Origin: Bradyrhizobium sp. CCBAU 51627
GTDB lineage: Bacteria; Pseudomonadota; Alphaproteobacteria; Rhizobiales; Xanthobacteraceae
Direction: 5' to 3'
Assembly (NCBI RefSeq): GCF_028128765.1
Contig: NZ_LBJG01000005.1
Location: 62,001 to 126,000 of the forward strand
Length of the DNA: 64,000 nt
Made by a program: the position numbers and the translations under genes. The notes below the pieces were generated by a model. That model was not told the origin of the DNA, searched no databases, and saw only the letters and a program-made list of their open reading frames with translations. Below, piece by piece: positions 18,966-27,330 of the stretch (positions are counted from its first letter, which is position 1; each line of letters opens with the position of its first letter).

Positions 18966-19281
18966 GACGTTCTCCGCTCTGCGCCGTTGCTTCGCTTGGC
19001 AAGCATCGTTGCGAATTTTGGGCCAGTTCGTTCGCGAAGCTGCAAGCGAGCCCGCGCTGCGGCGTGGGGAGATCCGTTCAGGGAAGAATCTAGTGGTTGC
19101 ACGGGACGTTAGGTCGCGCAGCGGCTTATGTCGTCCGATGTCGCGCGGCGGCCCAGCGCTTCCGGAGCAACGAAGCGATTTGTCTAATTTGTCAGCAAGT
19201 TCGCCAGAGCGCGTGCAGCGGCGCCGGACGGCCAATCGGCGCGCTGCCAGCGCAAAGATGCCGCGGCTGGGTAGGGCTTGA
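18966..19281. other. Intergenic region, no gene seen
   Basis: This 316-bp stretch lies between the bicupin start and the promoter at 19282. Open frames across it are extensions of flanking genes or Arg-rich shadows. It should hold the bicupin promoter; no clear hairpin or operator was found. Confidence 0.5.
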
Positions 19282-19310
19282 TTGACAAAATGTTCATGTT
19301 TTGTTCTTAT
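19282..19310 (+). promoter_or_regulatory. Sigma-70 promoter with overlapping LexA (SOS) box
   Basis: TTGACA at 19282-19287 and TCTTAT at 19305-19310 are separated by 17 bases. Within and over the -10 element sits GTTC-N7-GTTC (19292-19295 and 19303-19306), the alphaproteobacterial LexA operator. The expected transcript start (about 19317) leaves room for the GGAGG at 19325-19329 and ATG 19335. The geometry predicts repression by LexA and induction by DNA damage. Confidence 0.8.
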
Positions 19311-19334
19311 GCTGCCACCGAGATGGAGGCCGCC

Positions 19335-19643
19335 ATGGACAACCGCATCAACGACATCAGAAGAACCATCAGAGCGCTCCGCGTCAGCATGCGCGAGGCT
19401 GAGGCGATCATGCATGAGCAGATCAATCGCGATGAGGATTGCAGCTTCGTGGCGCAGGAAATCATCAAGATGCGCTCGGTCATGAGCCTGCTTGCGAAGG
19501 AGCGCACCGCACTGGGCGATTTCGAGCCGATCGTCGTGAGCAGCTTCTTCATCCCGCGGCGGCGGTCGGCGCGTAAGCTCGCTGCTGCACCTGCGACGGC
19601 CGTCGAGTCTGTGTTCCGTCCGCGCCTTGTGGCGCGGGTTTGA
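19335..19643 (+). CDS. Putative SOS-induced small protein of unknown function
   Basis: A 102-residue protein from ATG 19335, with GGAGG at 19325-19329; longer in-frame starts would precede the predicted transcript start. The sequence is mostly charged helix (MDNRINDIRRTIRALRVSMR, EAEAIMHEQINRDEDCSFVA, EIIKMRSVMSLLAKERTALG), followed by FEPIVVSSFFIPRRRSARK and a basic/hydrophobic tail. No membrane segment or known domain is seen. Control by the LexA box at 19292-19306 suggests a role in the DNA-damage response, for example as a division or repair modulator; this is inferred from the promoter only. Confidence 0.75.
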   Translation: MDNRINDIRRTIRALRVSMREAEAIMHEQINRDEDCSFVAQEIIKMRSVMSLLAKERTALGDFEPIVVSSFFIPRRRSARKLAAAPATAVESVFRPRLVARV

Positions 19644-19656
19644 CGGTGAGAGTGAC

Positions 19657-19842
19657 TCAATCCAAGGCGTGAGGCGCGGCCCGACCCGGCTTGCCGGCCG
19701 GGCTGTCTGCCCACTTCGCCATCTCCATGGTTCGCGCGTCGAGGCTCTCGCACCAGAAGCAGTTCGGCCGCGTGCGGCCGTTCTCGGACAGGATCGGGAC
19801 CAGGCTGTGGCCGCAACCGGCGCAGCAGGTGATATCAGTCAT
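19657..19842 (-). CDS. Small zinc-ribbon-like protein
   Basis: A 61-residue protein. CCAGC near residues 6-10 and CFWC near 28-31 give two Cys pairs typical of a small zinc ribbon (MTDITCCAGCGHSLV ... NCFWCES). The C-terminal part is short and unstructured. It converges with the LexA-box gene, whose stop is 14 bases from its own. Confidence 0.65.
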   Translation of the reverse strand: MTDITCCAGCGHSLVPILSENGRTRPNCFWCESLDARTMEMAKWADSPAGKPGRAAPHALD

Positions 19843-20167
19843 GCATTCCTCGACTGCGTAGCAATTTCAGGGATGACGTTGTCGTTGGCGAAGCTTGCGC
19901 GAGCGCTATGAACGCGCTTGAGCATTGCGTCTGATGGGTGCGCTCGTGCCTGAAATCGTCGGTGCCGCGATCCAGCGGCCCATGCGGCTTCCTGTCGCGC
20001 GATGAGTGCGCGTGAGTTGCACCAACGATCTGCCCGCTCTGGAGTTCCCTGAGTTCGAAACGGGTTGCGTTAATCTCCTCGCGGTGTAGAAGACGCCCTG
20101 GGTGCTCGCTGCACGTGGCAGCGACAGGTCGAGCGATGGTCGGGCCGCCACGCAGGATGCGTGTGCC
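19843..20167. other. Intergenic region upstream of nhaA
   Basis: This 325-bp stretch separates the divergent zinc-ribbon gene and nhaA. Minus-strand frames across it run into nhaA and look like shadows. It presumably holds both promoters; no convincing operator or riboswitch was found. Confidence 0.45.
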
Positions 20168-21403
20168 ATGAACGACCAGCTGCCCGGCAGGCAATTGCCG
20201 AAACCCCTTCCCCTCGTCGAACGCGCGCTCGTCGCGCTCCAGCAGTTCCTGCACATCGAGGCCGTCAGCGGTGGCGTGCTGCTCGTGGCTGCAGCCGCAG
20301 CATTGCTGTGGGCCAACTCACCCGTTGCCCATTCCTATCATGATGTCTGGAACCTGCCGATCCCGCTTCGGTCAGGCGAATTCGCATTTACGCGATCCCT
20401 GCACTTCTGGATCAACGACGGATTAATGACGGTCTTCTTTCTGGTCGTCGGCATGGAAGTCCGTCGCGAAATCCACGAGGGCGCACTGAGCCGGTTCGAC
20501 CAGGCGATCCTGCCGGTGCTGGCGGCCGTCGGCGGCGTGATCGTGCCCGCGCTGATCTATCTGGGCTTCAACAACGTCGCAGGCCGCAGCCAGGGCTGGG
20601 CGATTCCGACGGCGACCGATATCGCCTTTGCCGTCGGCGTGCTCGCCCTGCTCGGACGATCGATCCCCGCCAATATCCGCATCTTCCTGCTGGCTCTCGC
20701 CATCATCGACGACATCATTGCTGTTCTCATCATCGCACTGTTCTACAGCAGCGGGCTCGATCTCAACGGCTTCCTCGTCGGATTCCTCGGCGTGCTGCTG
20801 GCGTTCGGGCTGCAGCGGCTCGGCCTGAACTCCGCGTTTGCCTATATCCCGCCGGCTCTCATTGTCTGGGTGGGCTTCCTCATGGCTGGCGTCCATCCGA
20901 CGCTCGCGGGCGTCGTGCTCGGCTTGATCACGCCGGTCCGCTCGGCGCAGCCCAAAATCGTGCCGCCCGTGATCCGCGTCGAGGCGGCGCTGCATCCCTG
21001 GGTCGCTTACATCATCATGCCGCTGTTCGCGCTGGCCAATGCCGGTGTCGATCTCCGGAATGCCGAGCTCAGCGGCGGCGCCGAATTCGTGACGCTCGGC
21101 ATCGGACTTGCGCTCTGCGCGGGAAAGCCGATCGGCGTGATCGCGGCGACCTGGCTTGCCGTGCGTGTCGGCCGATGCCGACTGGCGCCGGACGTGACAT
21201 GGGCCGGCGTCTGCCTGATCGGGCTGCTGGCCGGCATCGGCTTCACCATGTCGATCTTCATCGCCATGCTAGCATTCACCGATGAGCGATTGCTGGACGC
21301 CGCGAAGTTCGGCGTGCTGCTCGGCTCGCTCATCTCGGTGACGCTCGGCCTCGGCTGGGGCGCGGAATACGCCTCCCGGCAGCGCGTGCACGACGATCAC
21401 TGA
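20168..21403 (+). CDS. nhaA: Na+/H+ antiporter NhaA
   Basis: An inner-membrane sodium/proton antiporter of 411 residues. The start at ATG 20168 ([10 protein letters not shown]) has AGGA upstream; the open frame from 20102 is not NhaA-like. Conserved features are the N-terminal SGG-type first helix ([20 protein letters not shown]), [23 protein letters not shown], the helix with [11 protein letters not shown], the catalytic Asp pair in [13 protein letters not shown], and the Lys of the late helix (CAGKPIGV). It supports Na+ and alkaline tolerance. It precedes terB-terC genes on the same strand by 245 bases. Confidence 0.95.
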   Translation: MNDQLPGRQLPKPLPLVERALVALQQFLHIEAVSGGVLLVAAAAALLWANSPVAHSYHDVWNLPIPLRSGEFAFTRSLHFWINDGLMTVFFLVVGMEVRREIHEGALSRFDQAILPVLAAVGGVIVPALIYLGFNNVAGRSQGWAIPTATDIAFAVGVLALLGRSIPANIRIFLLALAIIDDIIAVLIIALFYSSGLDLNGFLVGFLGVLLAFGLQRLGLNSAFAYIPPALIVWVGFLMAGVHPTLAGVVLGLITPVRSAQPKIVPPVIRVEAALHPWVAYIIMPLFALANAGVDLRNAELSGGAEFVTLGIGLALCAGKPIGVIAATWLAVRVGRCRLAPDVTWAGVCLIGLLAGIGFTMSIFIAMLAFTDERLLDAAKFGVLLGSLISVTLGLGWGAEYASRQRVHDDH

Positions 21404-21489
21404 TGCGGCGGCTGGTCGCAGTCATGTCGGCTTGATTCCGGCTCGCCCGGCTTTATCTCCGGGGAGAACAAGAATCCGGGCCCCTCTGG

Positions 21490-21520
21490 CGAGGACGCCG
21501 ACCAAGGTCGGCAAACCTCG
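21490..21520 (+). promoter_or_regulatory. Two-step hairpin in the nhaA-terB intergenic region
   Basis: Inner arms 21497-21503/21506-21512 are perfectly complementary and an outer 5-bp stem (21490-21494/21516-21520) stacks on them across short bulges. No T tract follows. It may be an mRNA leader element of the terB operon or an nhaA 3' end. Confidence 0.4.
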
Positions 21521-21648
21521 TGATGTCGGATGACCTGTCCCGCGCGAATGCGATGGATCGGCCGATTGTCCGGCCTTCTCAAGTTCCCTCCGATCAATCG
21601 TCCCCATCGCAGCTCCGTGCGGCCATTTCGCAAGATTGAGGAGCAACG

Positions 21649-22110
21649 ATGCCTGACGCCAACACTTCCACCCCGACCGAGATTGAGATCACCGAGCCGC
21701 GCAGCTTCAACGAGCAGGCTGCCGCGGCGCTGGTGATATCAGGCGCGCTGGTCGCCGTGGCCGACCGGCGCGTGTCGCCGGTCGAGCGCGACGAGGTGAT
21801 CCGCTTCATCAGGGAGCGCGAATTGGCGCCGCATATCGGCGATGACCGCCTGTTCGAGATGTTCGACGAACTGGCCGAACGGCTCGAGGAGCCTGATTTC
21901 GCCAATGTGGTGATCGATACGCTGCGGCCGGTCTCGGACCTGCCGCTCTCGTCCCATCTCATCGAGCTGTCGGAGCGCGTTGCGGCTGCCGATGAGGACG
22001 TGCATCCACATGAAGTGCAGGCAATCAAGCTGTTGCGTCTGCTGACGCTGGTGCTGCCGCGCGCGAAGCCGGTCGGGCCGGTCGTGATGAACTCGACCGC
22101 GAAGGCTTGA
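21649..22110 (+). CDS. TerB-family tellurite-resistance-like protein
   Basis: A 153-residue soluble helical protein. The TerB-like fold is suggested by VISGALVAVADRRVSPVERD, IRFIRERELAPHIGDDRLFE and a second acidic repeat (LSERVAAADEDVHPHEVQAI). The two D/E-rich loops match the metal-binding TerB pattern. It starts after GAGGAG-like SD (GAGGAGCAACG region, 21638-21648). The next gene starts two bases after its stop, and terC follows, so these three act together, likely in metal or envelope stress. Confidence 0.8.
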   Translation: MPDANTSTPTEIEITEPRSFNEQAAAALVISGALVAVADRRVSPVERDEVIRFIRERELAPHIGDDRLFEMFDELAERLEEPDFANVVIDTLRPVSDLPLSSHLIELSERVAAADEDVHPHEVQAIKLLRLLTLVLPRAKPVGPVVMNSTAKA

Positions 22111-22112
22111 GC

Positions 22113-22451
22113 ATGAGCGCAGCTTCGGACGAGCAAACGAGGAGATCCGAGGGCGCCGGCGGCGACGCGCGGCTTGACGCACTCGTTCAACGGCTGCCGC
22201 CGCGCCTTGCCGGCAGCGTCGACTATCTCCTGCAACCCGCCAGCCGCTGGGTCCGGATTCCCTCGGGCGCGCTGCTTGTCGTCGGTGGCGTGCTGTCCTT
22301 CCTGCCGGTGCTCGGCATCTGGATGCTGCCACTCGGCCTTGCACTACTCGCCGAGGACGTGCCGGCGCTGCGAGCGTCGCGCTCGAAGGTCTTCGACTGG
22401 ATCGAGCGCCGCAAGCCGCACTGGCTGGATCCGTCCGTTTCGAAAAAATGA
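22113..22451 (+). CDS. Small membrane protein in the terB-terC operon
   Basis: From ATG 22113 the product has 112 residues. One or two hydrophobic helices span about residues 48-75 (IPSGALLVVGGVLSFLPVLG, IWMLPLGLALLAEDVPALR), with a charged N-terminus and a basic Trp-containing tail (VFDWIERRKPHW). Family not recognised with certainty. It lies two bases after terB and six before terC, which implies translational coupling. Confidence 0.75.
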   Translation: MSAASDEQTRRSEGAGGDARLDALVQRLPPRLAGSVDYLLQPASRWVRIPSGALLVVGGVLSFLPVLGIWMLPLGLALLAEDVPALRASRSKVFDWIERRKPHWLDPSVSKK

Positions 22452-22457
22452 TGCGAC

Positions 22458-23096
22458 ATGACTGAGTTCATCACGGCCGAGGCGCTGACCGCGCTGCTCC
22501 AGGTCGTCCTGATCGATCTTGTGCTCGCCGGCGACAATGCCGTCGTCATCGGTCTTGCCGCGGCGGGCCTTCCGGCCGGGCAGCGCCGCCGCGCCATCGT
22601 CGTCGGCATCATCGCGGCCACCGGCTTGCGCATCGTCTTTGCCGGCGTCGCGACCCAGCTTCTGCAGGTGATCGGGCTACTGCTTGCCGGCGGCATCCTG
22701 CTGCTGTGGGTGTGCTGGAAGATGTGGCGCGAGCTGCGGGAGCAGTCCGCGCATTCCAGCGAGCTCGCGTTCAGCCACGGCGGCGGGGCACGCGCCGCAC
22801 CGGCGTCGCGCAAGACGTTCAGGCAGGCGGCGTTGCAGATCGTCGCCGCCGACGTCTCGATGTCGCTCGACAACGTGCTCGCCGTTGCAGGTGCGGCGCG
22901 TGAGCATCCCTACGTCCTGGCCTTCGGCCTCCTGCTATCGGTCGGACTGATGGGTGTCGCCGCCGATCTGCTCGGCCGCGTGCTGCAGAAGCAGCGCTGG
23001 ATTGCCTATGTCGGCCTCGCCATCATCGTCTACGTCGCCTTCGAGATGATCTATCGCGGCTCGCTCGAGTTGGCGCCGGTCATCGCAAGTCTCTAA
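22458..23096 (+). CDS. TerC-family integral membrane protein (YjbE-like)
   Basis: A 212-residue protein with about six to seven membrane helices. The TerC signature is clear: VVLIDLVLAGDNAVVIGLAA (conserved Asp-Asn in the first helix) and its internal repeat IVAADVSMSLDNVLAVAGAA. Related proteins export Mn2+ or Ca2+ or help metallate exported proteins. A hydrophilic loop with His sits between the repeats (SELAFSHGGG). Part of the terB-TM-terC run. Confidence 0.88.
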   Translation: MTEFITAEALTALLQVVLIDLVLAGDNAVVIGLAAAGLPAGQRRRAIVVGIIAATGLRIVFAGVATQLLQVIGLLLAGGILLLWVCWKMWRELREQSAHSSELAFSHGGGARAAPASRKTFRQAALQIVAADVSMSLDNVLAVAGAAREHPYVLAFGLLLSVGLMGVAADLLGRVLQKQRWIAYVGLAIIVYVAFEMIYRGSLELAPVIASL

Positions 23097-23125
23097 GCCC
23101 TGCCTTCGTCTTCCTGGAGTGATTG

Positions 23126-23698
23126 ATGTCGTCTGAACCCAAAACAGCTTTGGCCGGTCCGCCGGTCGGCTTGTTTCCGCGGCTGATCTTCGGCTCGCGG
23201 TGGCTGCAACTGCCGCTCTATGTCGGCCTCATCGTCGCGCAGGCGGTCTATGTGCTGCTGTTCCTGAAAGAGCTGTGGCACCTGGTCGCGCATTCGTTCG
23301 ACGCCAGCGAGCAGCAGATCATGCTGGTCGTGCTCGGCCTGATCGACGTCGTCATGATCTCGAACCTGCTTGTGATGGTGATCGTCGGCGGCTACGAGAC
23401 CTTCGTCTCGCGCCTGAACCTGCGCGGCCATCCCGACGAACCGGAATGGCTGAGTCACGTCAATGCCAGCGTGCTCAAGATCAAGCTTGCGATGGCGATC
23501 GTCGGCATCTCCTCGATCTCGCTGCTCAGGACCTTCATCGAGGCCGGCAATCTCGGCACCACGCGCAGCAATTTCACCGAGACCGGCGTGATGTGGCAGG
23601 TGCTGATCCACCTGACCTTCATCGTCTCGGCGATCGGTATCGCCTGGGTCGATCGCCTCGGCGACGCCGCGCACCGCAAGGAGAACGGCCACGGCTGA
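23126..23698 (+). CDS. YqhA-family (UPF0114) membrane protein
   Basis: A 190-residue membrane protein, ATG 23126 with CTGGAGTGA upstream. Four hydrophobic segments are present: [57 protein letters not shown] and [18 protein letters not shown]. The UPF0114 signature GYETFVSRL is present. Function is unknown; the family is often linked to envelope or osmotic stress. It is 29 bases after terC on the same strand. Confidence 0.88.
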   Translation: MSSEPKTALAGPPVGLFPRLIFGSRWLQLPLYVGLIVAQAVYVLLFLKELWHLVAHSFDASEQQIMLVVLGLIDVVMISNLLVMVIVGGYETFVSRLNLRGHPDEPEWLSHVNASVLKIKLAMAIVGISSISLLRTFIEAGNLGTTRSNFTETGVMWQVLIHLTFIVSAIGIAWVDRLGDAAHRKENGHG

Positions 23699-23713
23699 GT
23701 CGCGATCCGCGCC

Positions 23714-24673
23714 TCAGCTGCGATAATGCGAACGCCGTCCGCGCGCCAATGTCTCGGACGGCATTTCGCCGAAGGCGCGCTTGTAGCCGATCGAGAAGTC
23801 GCCGAGATGCCAAAAGCCGTTGGCGAGTGCCGCGGCCTTCACGGTCAGACCGCCGCCTCCGGCCATGAGGAGGACGCGAACGGCCCACAACCGCTTGAGA
23901 CGCAAATAGTGATGCAGGCTGACGCCATGCACCACTTGCGTCGCGGTCTGGAGCGTACGCACGGAGACGCCGAGCGCCATGGCGAGGTCATCGCTGTAGA
24001 GCGGTTGGCTGCCGAACAGCTCGACGACCTCGTCGAGCCGGGCAATCAGTTTGCGATGCCTCTCGAACGAGCCGGGGCGGGGAGCACGCGCTTCTGCCGG
24101 GACAAGGGCCGCGTCGAGGCCGGCAAGTACCGTTTCCTGGATCGGGCGGTTGAGCGTTTCGAACTCCCGGGCATCTTCGCATGCCGAGGCCAGCGAGAAC
24201 ATCTCGAGAAAAACGGCGCGCAGGCGGGCCATCGGATCGTCCTGCACACGGACAGACGCGAGCCCGGTATTGAAATCCGCCCATCCGCGGTGCCGCATGT
24301 CCGAGTTGAAGCGCAGCATCAGGTAGGTATTGGGCTGGTGCTCGATCGACACGACGGGCGCCTTGCCGCGCACGACGCCGATCGTCGAACTGTCGATTTC
24401 GACGCCATTGGTGATGGAGTGAAAGGTGAGCGGGACAACGAGGCCGATGCCGGTATCCGTTCCCATCTCGGCTTCAAAGCGCCGCGCGAAGGCGCGTTGC
24501 AGTACGAAGAGCCCGCTCTGAAGCGGCAGGATTGCGCGTGCCAGGGAGAATTCGCGCGGACGAAGCGGCGTGCTGGTGCCGAGACCGAGCACCTCGTTGG
24601 CGCGAAACTCGCTGAAATCCGAGAAGCGCTCGATATTCAGGACTCGCGATGGCTTCAGCCGATCGACCGGCAT
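23714..24673 (-). CDS. AraC-family transcriptional regulator
   Basis: A 319-residue regulator with an N-terminal sensing domain of about 200 residues and a C-terminal double helix-turn-helix (residues about 225-319). The DNA-binding part contains LYSDDLAMALGVSVRTLQTA and ANGFWHLGDFSIGYKRAFGE with MPSETL, the usual AraC end signature. The N-terminal part resembles AraC-binding-domain-like regulators of aromatic catabolism, but no adjacent catabolic gene is seen. It converges with yqhA, with 15 bases between stops. Confidence 0.88.
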   Translation of the reverse strand: MPVDRLKPSRVLNIERFSDFSEFRANEVLGLGTSTPLRPREFSLARAILPLQSGLFVLQRAFARRFEAEMGTDTGIGLVVPLTFHSITNGVEIDSSTIGVVRGKAPVVSIEHQPNTYLMLRFNSDMRHRGWADFNTGLASVRVQDDPMARLRAVFLEMFSLASACEDAREFETLNRPIQETVLAGLDAALVPAEARAPRPGSFERHRKLIARLDEVVELFGSQPLYSDDLAMALGVSVRTLQTATQVVHGVSLHHYLRLKRLWAVRVLLMAGGGGLTVKAAALANGFWHLGDFSIGYKRAFGEMPSETLARGRRSHYRS

Positions 24674-24775
24674 GTTTGAATCCTAGAGGGCGCGAAGGGC
24701 GCTGGCGGAAGCCGCAAGGGATATCAACGCCTGACCATCAGCCATATTCCGGGAAACTACTGCCAGATCAGCAGA

Positions 24776-25714
24776 TCACGCGATGTGCGGATATGCTGCA
24801 TTCTCCCGCCGCTCGCGCTCGCCCAGTTCGCGGACCAGCTCCTGGAGAAATGAGTCGGTGAAGGCAGGCAGGGTGCGCTCGGCGCGGACGTAGATGCCGA
24901 GATCCGACCATACCGGGCTGCCGGCATTGTCGAGCGGCAGGAAGACGAGCTGTGCGACGCGCGATAGCCTGATAATGCCGAGCTGGGTCTGGAAGGCGAC
25001 GCCGACGCCGCGCGCGGCGAGCTCGCGCATCAGGTCGATCGAGTCGGCCTGGATCGCAGGCTCCGGCGTCTCGGAGAGCTGCGCGATCAGCGGCTGCAGC
25101 AGATGGTAGATCGACAGCTCCGGCAGCGCCTGAATGACCGGGAACGCGAGGCATTGCTCCAGCGTCACCGTCTTGCGGCGCGCCAGCGGATGCTCGCGCG
25201 CCACCAGCGCGCCGAGGCGAAACCGTTTCAGCGCGACCTGCCGCAGATCAGGTGGATGCCTGAGCGCGATGGCGATGCCGATATCGGCTTCACCCCGCCG
25301 CAGCGCTTCGAGCACGTCGGACGATCCCATCACCATGGTGGTGAAGCTGACGCGCCGGGCCCGGCTGCGGTGAGCGGCGATCAAATCCGGCAACACCGAT
25401 TCCGTGAGGGACTCGATGCAGGCGATGCTGATAGCGCCGTGCCAGGCGCCGGAGAGGGATGCGACATCCGAGCGGAAACGGTCGAGGTCCTGGAGCACGT
25501 TCATGACATGGCGGGCCAGCATCTCGCCTACCGTCGTCAATGTCAGGCCGCGCGCGGTCCGTTCGAACAAGGGTGATCCAACCTCTTGTTCAAGCTTGAG
25601 AATCTGACGACTGACGGCGGACGAAGCGACGTTGAGGAGGCGAGCGGCGGCTCGGATCGAGCCGGTACGGCGGACGGCGTGGAAGTACTGGATGGCGGGT
25701 GAGTGAAAGCGCAT
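24776..25714 (-). CDS. LysR-family transcriptional regulator
   Basis: ATG 25714 gives 312 residues beginning MRFHSPAIQYFHAVRRTGSI. The N-terminal winged helix is standard (SIRAAARLLNVASSAVSRQI-LKLEQEVGSPLFERTARGL). The effector domain follows from about residue 90. The divergent neighbour at 25874 shares the intergenic region, the usual arrangement for a LysR target, although that protein is not an enzyme. The effector is unknown. Confidence 0.9.
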   Translation of the reverse strand: MRFHSPAIQYFHAVRRTGSIRAAARLLNVASSAVSRQILKLEQEVGSPLFERTARGLTLTTVGEMLARHVMNVLQDLDRFRSDVASLSGAWHGAISIACIESLTESVLPDLIAAHRSRARRVSFTTMVMGSSDVLEALRRGEADIGIAIALRHPPDLRQVALKRFRLGALVAREHPLARRKTVTLEQCLAFPVIQALPELSIYHLLQPLIAQLSETPEPAIQADSIDLMRELAARGVGVAFQTQLGIIRLSRVAQLVFLPLDNAGSPVWSDLGIYVRAERTLPAFTDSFLQELVRELGERERRENAAYPHIA

Positions 25715-25873
25715 GGGTCCCCCGGATGGCATTATAGCCGTTGCCGAAACGGCAGCAACATGTACGAATTTCTCTGCCTTTTGAGAACGCTTACTTCATC
25801 CTAGTGTCATGTGCCGACGGGCCCTCAGGCCCGCACGACGACGCGCCCGCAACCATGCGGCAGGGGATTTGGG

Positions 25874-26446
25874 GTGAACGAGACGATCGTATGCGAGCCG
25901 GAGCACGGGCAGGATACCCGTCTCGTCGACCGCCGCCGCGCGGCCGCTTATGTCGGCGTGACCGCCGGCCGTTTCGAGCAACTGGTGCGCGACAATGTCG
26001 TGCCGCCGCCGGTCATGGTCGATAACAAGCGGCGCTGGCCGATTGCGTTGCTTGACGACGCCAGGGACGCGGTCGGCGGCAGCATGCCGCCGCCCCCGGC
26101 AGTGGGCGCGGATGTCGAGGCGCGTCCGTGCGACCGCGACGCCGTGCCTGCTGCGCGAGAGCTGCCCGATGCGTCCTGGTTCGAGCAGCGCGCGAGCTTC
26201 GTGCAGCGCGTCCGCCGCTCGCTGCTGTCGGGCAACGAGATCCGGCTGCTGCGCGAATTCAAGCTGCTCAAGCAGAACGAAATCAGCATGTACGGCTACT
26301 ATGGCAGCTTCGAAGCGCTGATGGTGCGCGGCTACATCGTCGAGATCGACCGCAAGCCGCCATCGAGCCGTCCGCTGGTGACCTATCGCCTCACCGTGTC
26401 GGGCCAGCAGGTGATTGCGGCGCTGAAGGATGAGCCGGTCTACTGA
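25874..26446 (+). CDS. Putative DNA-binding protein with excisionase-like N-terminus
   Basis: A 190-residue protein from GTG 25874, preceded by AGGGGATTTGGG. The N-terminal part (LVDRRRAAAYVGVTAGRFEQ, LVRDNVVPPPVMVDNKRRWP) has the helix-turn-helix-wing pattern of AlpA/excisionase (MerR-like) proteins. A Pro-rich linker follows. The C-terminal part (LSGNEIRLLREFKLLKQNEI, GYIVEIDRKPPSSRPLVTYR, LTVSGQQVIAAL) looks like a winged helix. A regulator or recombination accessory role is plausible. No phage or integrase gene is nearby. Confidence 0.65.
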   Translation: MNETIVCEPEHGQDTRLVDRRRAAAYVGVTAGRFEQLVRDNVVPPPVMVDNKRRWPIALLDDARDAVGGSMPPPPAVGADVEARPCDRDAVPAARELPDASWFEQRASFVQRVRRSLLSGNEIRLLREFKLLKQNEISMYGYYGSFEALMVRGYIVEIDRKPPSSRPLVTYRLTVSGQQVIAALKDEPVY

Positions 26447-26515
26447 CCGGACGCGCAGGTTATTTCAGGATCTCGCGGGCTGCCGGATGGATGTCACGCA
26501 TCGGTTCGACCGGCG

Positions 26516-26656
26516 ATGGCGGCTGGCCCGATCAATTCCAAGGAAGGCGCCGAGGACGCTTTCAAGGTTCGGTTCTCAATCCCGAAGGACGAGCAGAGCC
26601 TGCTAGGCGAAGCGCTAACCCAGCCGACGCCGGAGATGATCGTGCGTCCGAACTGA
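26516..26656 (+). CDS. Doubtful 46-residue open frame
   Basis: ATG 26516 opens a short frame (MAAGPINSKEGAEDAFKVRF, SIPKDEQSLLGEALTQPTPE) ending three bases before the ModE-like gene's stop. It has no SD and no recognised family, although composition is balanced. On the minus strand the same stretch carries a startless fragment ending RDIHPAAREILK at 26460, possibly the remnant of a lost gene. Low support for either. Confidence 0.2.
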   Translation: MAAGPINSKEGAEDAFKVRFSIPKDEQSLLGEALTQPTPEMIVRPN

Positions 26657-26659
26657 TCG

Positions 26660-27034
26660 TCACGACTTGCGGGAGCGGACGATGTCGCTCCTGAGCGCTT
26701 CCAGATCCTTCTGCACGGCGCGGGCGGCGTCGCGCTCGATCTTGCGGTAGCGCGCGACGAGTTTTTCGCCGAACGCAGTCAGCATTGCGCCGCCGCCGTT
26801 CTTGCCGCCGGCCTGCGGCTCGACCGCCACCTGTCCGCAGATGCGGTTGATCTCGTCGACAAGATCCCAGGCGCGCTTGTACGACATGTCCATGGCGCGG
26901 CCGGCACCGGAGATCGAGCCTTGCTCGCGGATCTGCTCCAGAAGCTCGATCTTGCCGGGCCCGATCCGGTCGTCTCCGTCGAGGTCGATGCGAAGGCTGA
27001 GCTGGGGCAGCGATTTGGCGCTCGCGCGCGACAT
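26660..27034 (-). CDS. ModE-N-domain winged-helix regulator
   Basis: From ATG 27034, with GGGAGAG at good spacing, the product is 124 residues. It matches the LysR-like N-terminal domain of ModE: RIGPGKIELLEQIREQGSIS, GAGRAMDMSYKRAWDLVDEI, and a wing ending GGKNGGGAMLTAFGEKLVAR. The C-terminal molybdate-binding (Mop) domains of full ModE are absent, as in many short ModE-like regulators. No mod transport genes are in the window; moaA is 16 kb away. Confidence 0.88.
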   Translation of the reverse strand: MSRASAKSLPQLSLRIDLDGDDRIGPGKIELLEQIREQGSISGAGRAMDMSYKRAWDLVDEINRICGQVAVEPQAGGKNGGGAMLTAFGEKLVARYRKIERDAARAVQKDLEALRSDIVRSRKS

Positions 27035-27330
27035 GACGGGCTCTCCCGAATGGCTCCAGACTGAAATTGCCATTCTCGCCCTTCGCCAACAAGGTGAACG
27101 CAGCATCCGGCGGATGATGTCGAGGATGCGCCGCATCGGCTCGTCTCGAGGAGGGCGCGCTTGCAGACGAAGAAACAATCCTCGGCGAGGATGCGCACCT
27201 TTGCGAGATCGATAAGATTGTCTGCAATCCGCTTAAGCCCGGCAAACCGTGCGAAACAAGAAACAGGGCGCCTTAAACCAGAGCTTTGGAACCGACCTGC
27301 ATCCTGTGCGCAAAAGGGCAGGGCATCGTC

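Noticed and set aside
18966..19415. N-terminal extension of the bicupin protein by about 150 residues
   Set aside because: The extension is Arg/Ser-rich, has no homologous look and overlaps the LexA-box promoter; the ATG at 18965 has a proper SD.
19835..20254. Minus-strand 139-codon frame overlapping the nhaA start
   Set aside because: It runs into nhaA, lacks a plausible start signal and has no recognised domain.
21420..21560. Yybp-ykoy (Mn) riboswitch before the terB-terC operon
   Set aside because: The conserved GGGGAGUAG and its partner sequence were not found; only generic hairpins are present.
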